A stretch of 15,415 nt of DNA, taken from the NCBI GenBank assembly GCA_049589355.1, contig JBAWAP010000016.1, forward strand, positions 1 through 15,415, read 5' to 3'. Below the pieces are notes generated by a model. It was not told where the DNA came from and searched no databases. It worked only from the letters and a program-made list of their open reading frames with translations. The DNA comes from JBAWAP01 sp049589355 (GTDB lineage Bacteria > Chloroflexota > Anaerolineae > VGOG01). Made by a program: the position numbers and the translations under genes. Below are positions 13,290-15,415 of the stretch, piece after piece; position 1 is the stretch's first letter, and each line of letters begins with the position of its first letter.

Positions 13290-14438
13290 TTATGTCTGCC
13301 ATCCATAGGCGGACGCAGCAGCTACCGCTTTTTGGGCTGCCTCCTCCAAAGTGACAGCGGTGATCATCTTGGCCTCAGTTAGAATTCTCCTGCCCTCCTC
13401 CTCGTTGGTGCCCACCAGGCGGGCCACCATAGGCACGTCGGTCTTGACCTCTTCCAGCGCAGCCAAGATGCCTCTGGCTACCTCGTCGCAACGGGTGATG
13501 CCGCCGAAGATGTTGATGAGCACCACCTTGACCTTGGAGTCGGAGAGAATGATGTGTAGGGCGGCGGCCACCTTGTCCTCCTGGGCCCCGCCTCCAATGT
13601 CCAGGAAATTGGCGGGCGCGCCGCCGTAGTACTTGGTGAGGTCCATGGTGGCCATAGCCAGCCCAGCCCCGTTGACCATGCAGCCGATTGTCCCATCGAG
13701 CTGGACATAGCTAATACCGTAGCCCCGCGCCTCGCGCTCCGCTGGCGTCTCCTCTTCTAGATCGCGCATCTCGACCAGCTCTGGGTGGCGGAAGAGAGCG
13801 TTGTCATCCAAAAGCATCTTGGCATCTACTGCCAGCAACGTTCTGTCACCGGTGATGACCAGAGGATTGGTCTCGGCCAGGGAGGCATCACATTCCATAA
13901 AAGCAGTGTACAGCTCCCTGGCCACCGTCGAGAAGCCTCGTATCAAGTCGCTGCCCAGACCGATTCCGTAGGCCAGTTCTCGGACCTGGTAATCCTGCAA
14001 ACCCAGGAAGGGATCAACAGTGACCTTTCTTATCTTTTCTGGAGTCCGACGGGCCACCTCCTCAATCTCCACACCCCCCTCGGATGAAACCATCATCACC
14101 GGCCTCTTGGCCGCACGGTCAATGACCATCCCCAGGTAGATTTCGGTGACAATGTTGACAGCCTCCTCAACGAGGACACTTCTAACGGGCAAGTCCTTTA
14201 TATCCATATCCAGGATCTGAGCAGCGACGGCCCTCGCTTCCTCAGGTGTCCCAGCTAACTTGATGCCACCTGCCTTTCCCCGTCCCCCCACCAAGACCTG
14301 GGCCTTGACCACTACCGGCTTGCCCAGCCGCTCAGCGATCCCTCGTGCCTCTTCGGGAGTGGTAGCTACCCCACCTTCCGGGACAGGCACGCCGTATTGA
14401 GCAAAAATGCGTTTAGACTGATACTCCTGAAGTTTCAA
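13290..14438 (-). CDS. sucC: Succinyl-CoA synthetase, beta subunit
   Basis: A 382-residue ADP/GDP-forming succinyl-CoA synthetase beta subunit with an N-terminal ATP-grasp fold and a C-terminal CoA-ligase domain. Visible motifs: KLQEYQSKRIFAQYGVPVP at the start, nucleotide-binding KAQVLVGGRGKAGG (45-58), Mg-ligand region AETNPLVIT (188-196) with Asp205, NGAGLAMATMD (256-266), and INIFGGITRCD (309-319). The length matches the family. The start is a TTG at 14438 with a very strong GAGGAGG Shine-Dalgarno site 4 nt upstream; the sequence matches family members from residue 2, so no other start is needed. It is the first gene after a strong promoter and leader hairpin. Unusually, sucD does not follow but lies downstream of six intervening genes. 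Confidence 0.94.
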   Translation of the reverse strand: MKLQEYQSKRIFAQYGVPVPEGGVATTPEEARGIAERLGKPVVVKAQVLVGGRGKAGGIKLAGTPEEARAVAAQILDMDIKDLPVRSVLVEEAVNIVTEIYLGMVIDRAAKRPVMMVSSEGGVEIEEVARRTPEKIRKVTVDPFLGLQDYQVRELAYGIGLGSDLIRGFSTVARELYTAFMECDASLAETNPLVITGDRTLLAVDAKMLLDDNALFRHPELVEMRDLEEETPAEREARGYGISYVQLDGTIGCMVNGAGLAMATMDLTKYYGGAPANFLDIGGGAQEDKVAAALHIILSDSKVKVVLINIFGGITRCDEVARGILAALEEVKTDVPMVARLVGTNEEEGRRILTEAKMITAVTLEEAAQKAVAAASAYGWQT

Positions 14439-14442
14439 TTGT

Positions 14443-14449
14443 CCTCCTC
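14443..14449 (-). promoter_or_regulatory. Strong ribosome binding site for the TTG start of sucC
   Basis: GAGGAGG on the minus strand, 4 nt before the TTG at 14438. It supports use of this rare start codon. Confidence 0.75.
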
Positions 14450-14474
14450 AAAACAAAGCCCCGCCATCGGCAGG
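14450..14474 (-). promoter_or_regulatory. Leader hairpin upstream of sucC
   Basis: On the minus strand CCTGCC-GAT-GGCGGG forms a 6-bp GC-rich stem with one G-T pair (14460-14474), followed by GCTTTGTTTT. It would lie about 10 nt into the transcript and ends just before the ribosome site. It resembles the korD leader element (GC-rich stem, then CTTTGTT). A weak attenuator or a 5' stabilising stem are both possible. Confidence 0.45.
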
Positions 14475-14490
14475 ACCTGAGATCAATCCT

Positions 14491-14518
14491 ATTATACCAC
14501 ACTCGCCAGATTTTTCAA
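14491..14518 (-). promoter_or_regulatory. Sigma70-type promoter of the sucC unit
   Basis: A perfect -10 TATAAT (14491-14496) preceded by TGG (extended -10), a 16-bp spacer and a -35 TTGAAA (14513-14518), on the minus strand. The predicted transcript starts near 14484, leaving a leader of about 45 nt. Confidence 0.82.
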
Positions 14519-14540
14519 GTTGGGACCGCTTTTTCAGCCC

Positions 14541-14912
14541 TTACTTTGCCCACCCTACAAGAACCAGGCCTACACAGATCACAGCAATCCCTATCCACCT
14601 CATCGAAGGAACATGCTCCCCCAGAAGCAGCCAGGATAGCAGTGGCACCAGAACATAAGTCACAGCCAGAAACGGGTACGCGTAGCTAAGATCCAGTTTC
14701 GATAGAACAATCAGCCAGGTAAGAAAGCCAGCAACGTAAAGCGGAATGGCTATCAAGATCAACGGGTTGCTGAACACCGTCACGAGAAGAGGAAAAGGAT
14801 GACTCAAATCCACGCGGCTGATCGGCCCCACCTGGCGCATACCAGACTTGAGAAGCAACTGTCCCAGTGTTGCTATCAGCGTAGCTAGCAAAGCAAGCGC
14901 GATCGCTTTCAT
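14541..14912 (-). CDS. Half-size EamA/DMT-superfamily membrane protein
   Basis: A 123-residue very hydrophobic protein with four predicted membrane helices (about 3-22, 45-68, 75-97 and 104-121). It carries LSKLDLSYAYPFLAVTYV followed by LLLGEHVPSMRWIGIAVICV, the signature of small EamA/DMT proteins such as the ArnE/ArnF lipid-linked aminoarabinose flippase subunits and SMR-like carriers. Such half-size proteins act as dimers. The ATG at 14912 has GGGAGG about 8 nt upstream, and the gene lies 42 bp after the PA14 gene, so the two are probably one unit. A role in moving a lipid-linked sugar across the membrane is suggested only by family and neighbour. It ends just before the sucC promoter; I see no strong terminator between them. 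Confidence 0.75.
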   Translation of the reverse strand: MKAIALALLATLIATLGQLLLKSGMRQVGPISRVDLSHPFPLLVTVFSNPLILIAIPLYVAGFLTWLIVLSKLDLSYAYPFLAVTYVLVPLLSWLLLGEHVPSMRWIGIAVICVGLVLVGWAK

Positions 14913-14954
14913 GACCTACCTCCCATCTCTCGATTATGGTAAAGGCTCTATCTT

Positions 14955-15415
14955 TCAGCTTTGAAAAGACGTCCAGGTTTCATCCCACGAAGGGAAAAGC
15001 ACCTTCGCGGGAATGGTCTCTGACCCCGACCCACCTGGCGGCGTCCAGAAAAGCCGCATCTCAGAGTAGTATTTGGTGTTGCTGTACTTGACCAGGATCT
15101 CATGCTCTCCAGCCTCGAGCTGGATGGAGCCAGATGGGGTGAAGGGATACTCCACGACCCGTTGGCCATCAATGTAGAGAGCCGCATAGTCGTTGGATTT
15201 CATCCGAAACCAATACTCCCCCCCCTCTTGGAGGCGAATCTTGCCCTCCCACTGGGCGCACCAGGGCACCGGCAACGGATCGTCGTGCCAGCGGAAGGAG
15301 ATGATGGGATCCACTTCCTGGAAAACAGGCAGCCCGGCCCAATCGGCACCCTGATAGTACCTGCCCAGTAGTCCGTTGCTCGGTAAAGGCACGGTACTGA
15401 GAGCCTCCTGAGGCA
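14955..15415 (-). CDS. C-terminal part of a PA14-domain protein (5' end outside window)
   Basis: 152 residues are visible and the frame stays open to the window edge, so the true start lies beyond 15415. A GTG at 15392 could serve as a start but would begin directly at the domain border. The visible part is one PA14-like beta-sandwich: GLLGRYYQGADWAGLP, then ISFRWHDDPLP, WEGKIRLQEGGEYWFRMKSN, DYAALYIDGQRVV, LEAGEHEILVKYSNT and EMRLFWTPPGG. PA14 domains bind carbohydrates and are often attached to extracellular glycosidases or to polytopic glycosyltransferases. No membrane segment is present in the visible part. With the EamA gene downstream, a role in envelope glycan assembly is plausible but unproven. 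Confidence 0.8.
   Translation of the reverse strand, partial: PQEALSTVPLPSNGLLGRYYQGADWAGLPVFQEVDPIISFRWHDDPLPVPWCAQWEGKIRLQEGGEYWFRMKSNDYAALYIDGQRVVEYPFTPSGSIQLEAGEHEILVKYSNTKYYSEMRLFWTPPGGSGSETIPAKVLFPSWDETWTSFQS

Noticed and set aside
12984..13354. Plus-strand open frames across the HIT/sucC region
   Set aside because: They are antisense to HIT and sucC, lack ribosome sites, and show no domain-like pattern.

Overview
The window looks like a chromosomal segment of a bacterial anaerobe or facultative anaerobe. A Chloroflexota-like lineage is my best guess. The reasons are a ferredoxin-dependent 2-oxoacid oxidoreductase, an HdrA-type flavoprotein, frequent GTG/TTG starts with strong Shine-Dalgarno sites, and abundant degenerate 7-9 bp tandem arrays. 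This is inference: there is no rRNA or marker gene to prove it. Every gene I accept lies on the minus strand, so biological order runs from 15415 down to 1.

Layout in transcription order. (1) 15415-14541: the end of a PA14-domain protein (5' part outside the window) and a half-size EamA/DMT membrane protein. (2) A clear sigma70-type promoter (14491-14518) and a leader hairpin precede a tightly packed block: sucC, a HIT-family gene, pxpA-pxpB-pxpC (5-oxoprolinase), a creatininase-family amidohydrolase, a 4-hydroxy-2-oxoglutarate aldolase-like gene, and sucD. Most junctions overlap by 1-11 bp. The two subunit genes of succinyl-CoA synthetase are therefore separated by six other genes. (3) A second strong promoter (7476-7504) and a leader hairpin precede korD-korA-korB-korC (ferredoxin, alpha, beta, gamma of a 2-oxoglutarate:ferredoxin oxidoreductase), followed by a 1084-residue flavoprotein in which a GltD/NfnB-like NAD(P)H module is embedded in an HdrA-like frame. 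(4) 1105-425: a lipoprotein with a truncated glycosidase-like barrel. It ends beside a 142-bp MITE-like element (276-417) flanked by perfect 9-bp direct repeats. Positions 1-266 hold no gene I can support.

How the genes fit together (inference from family functions): PxpABC yields glutamate from 5-oxoproline. Glutamate can become 2-oxoglutarate through an enzyme not present here. Kor converts that to succinyl-CoA plus reduced ferredoxin, and SucCD recovers ATP as succinate forms. The HdrA/GltD hybrid is a plausible outlet that passes ferredoxin electrons to NAD(P). The aldolase would split 4-hydroxy-2-oxoglutarate, the hydroxylated analogue of the same C5 acid. The window thus reads as a C5-dicarboxylate/5-oxoproline catabolic and energy-conserving island.

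The most unusual sequence feature is the set of degenerate short tandem arrays of several unrelated units. Seven sit in frame inside the HdrA/GltD gene at domain borders, one forms the N-terminus of KorB, and one stop-rich array lies exactly at the korC stop and the korC-hdrA gap.
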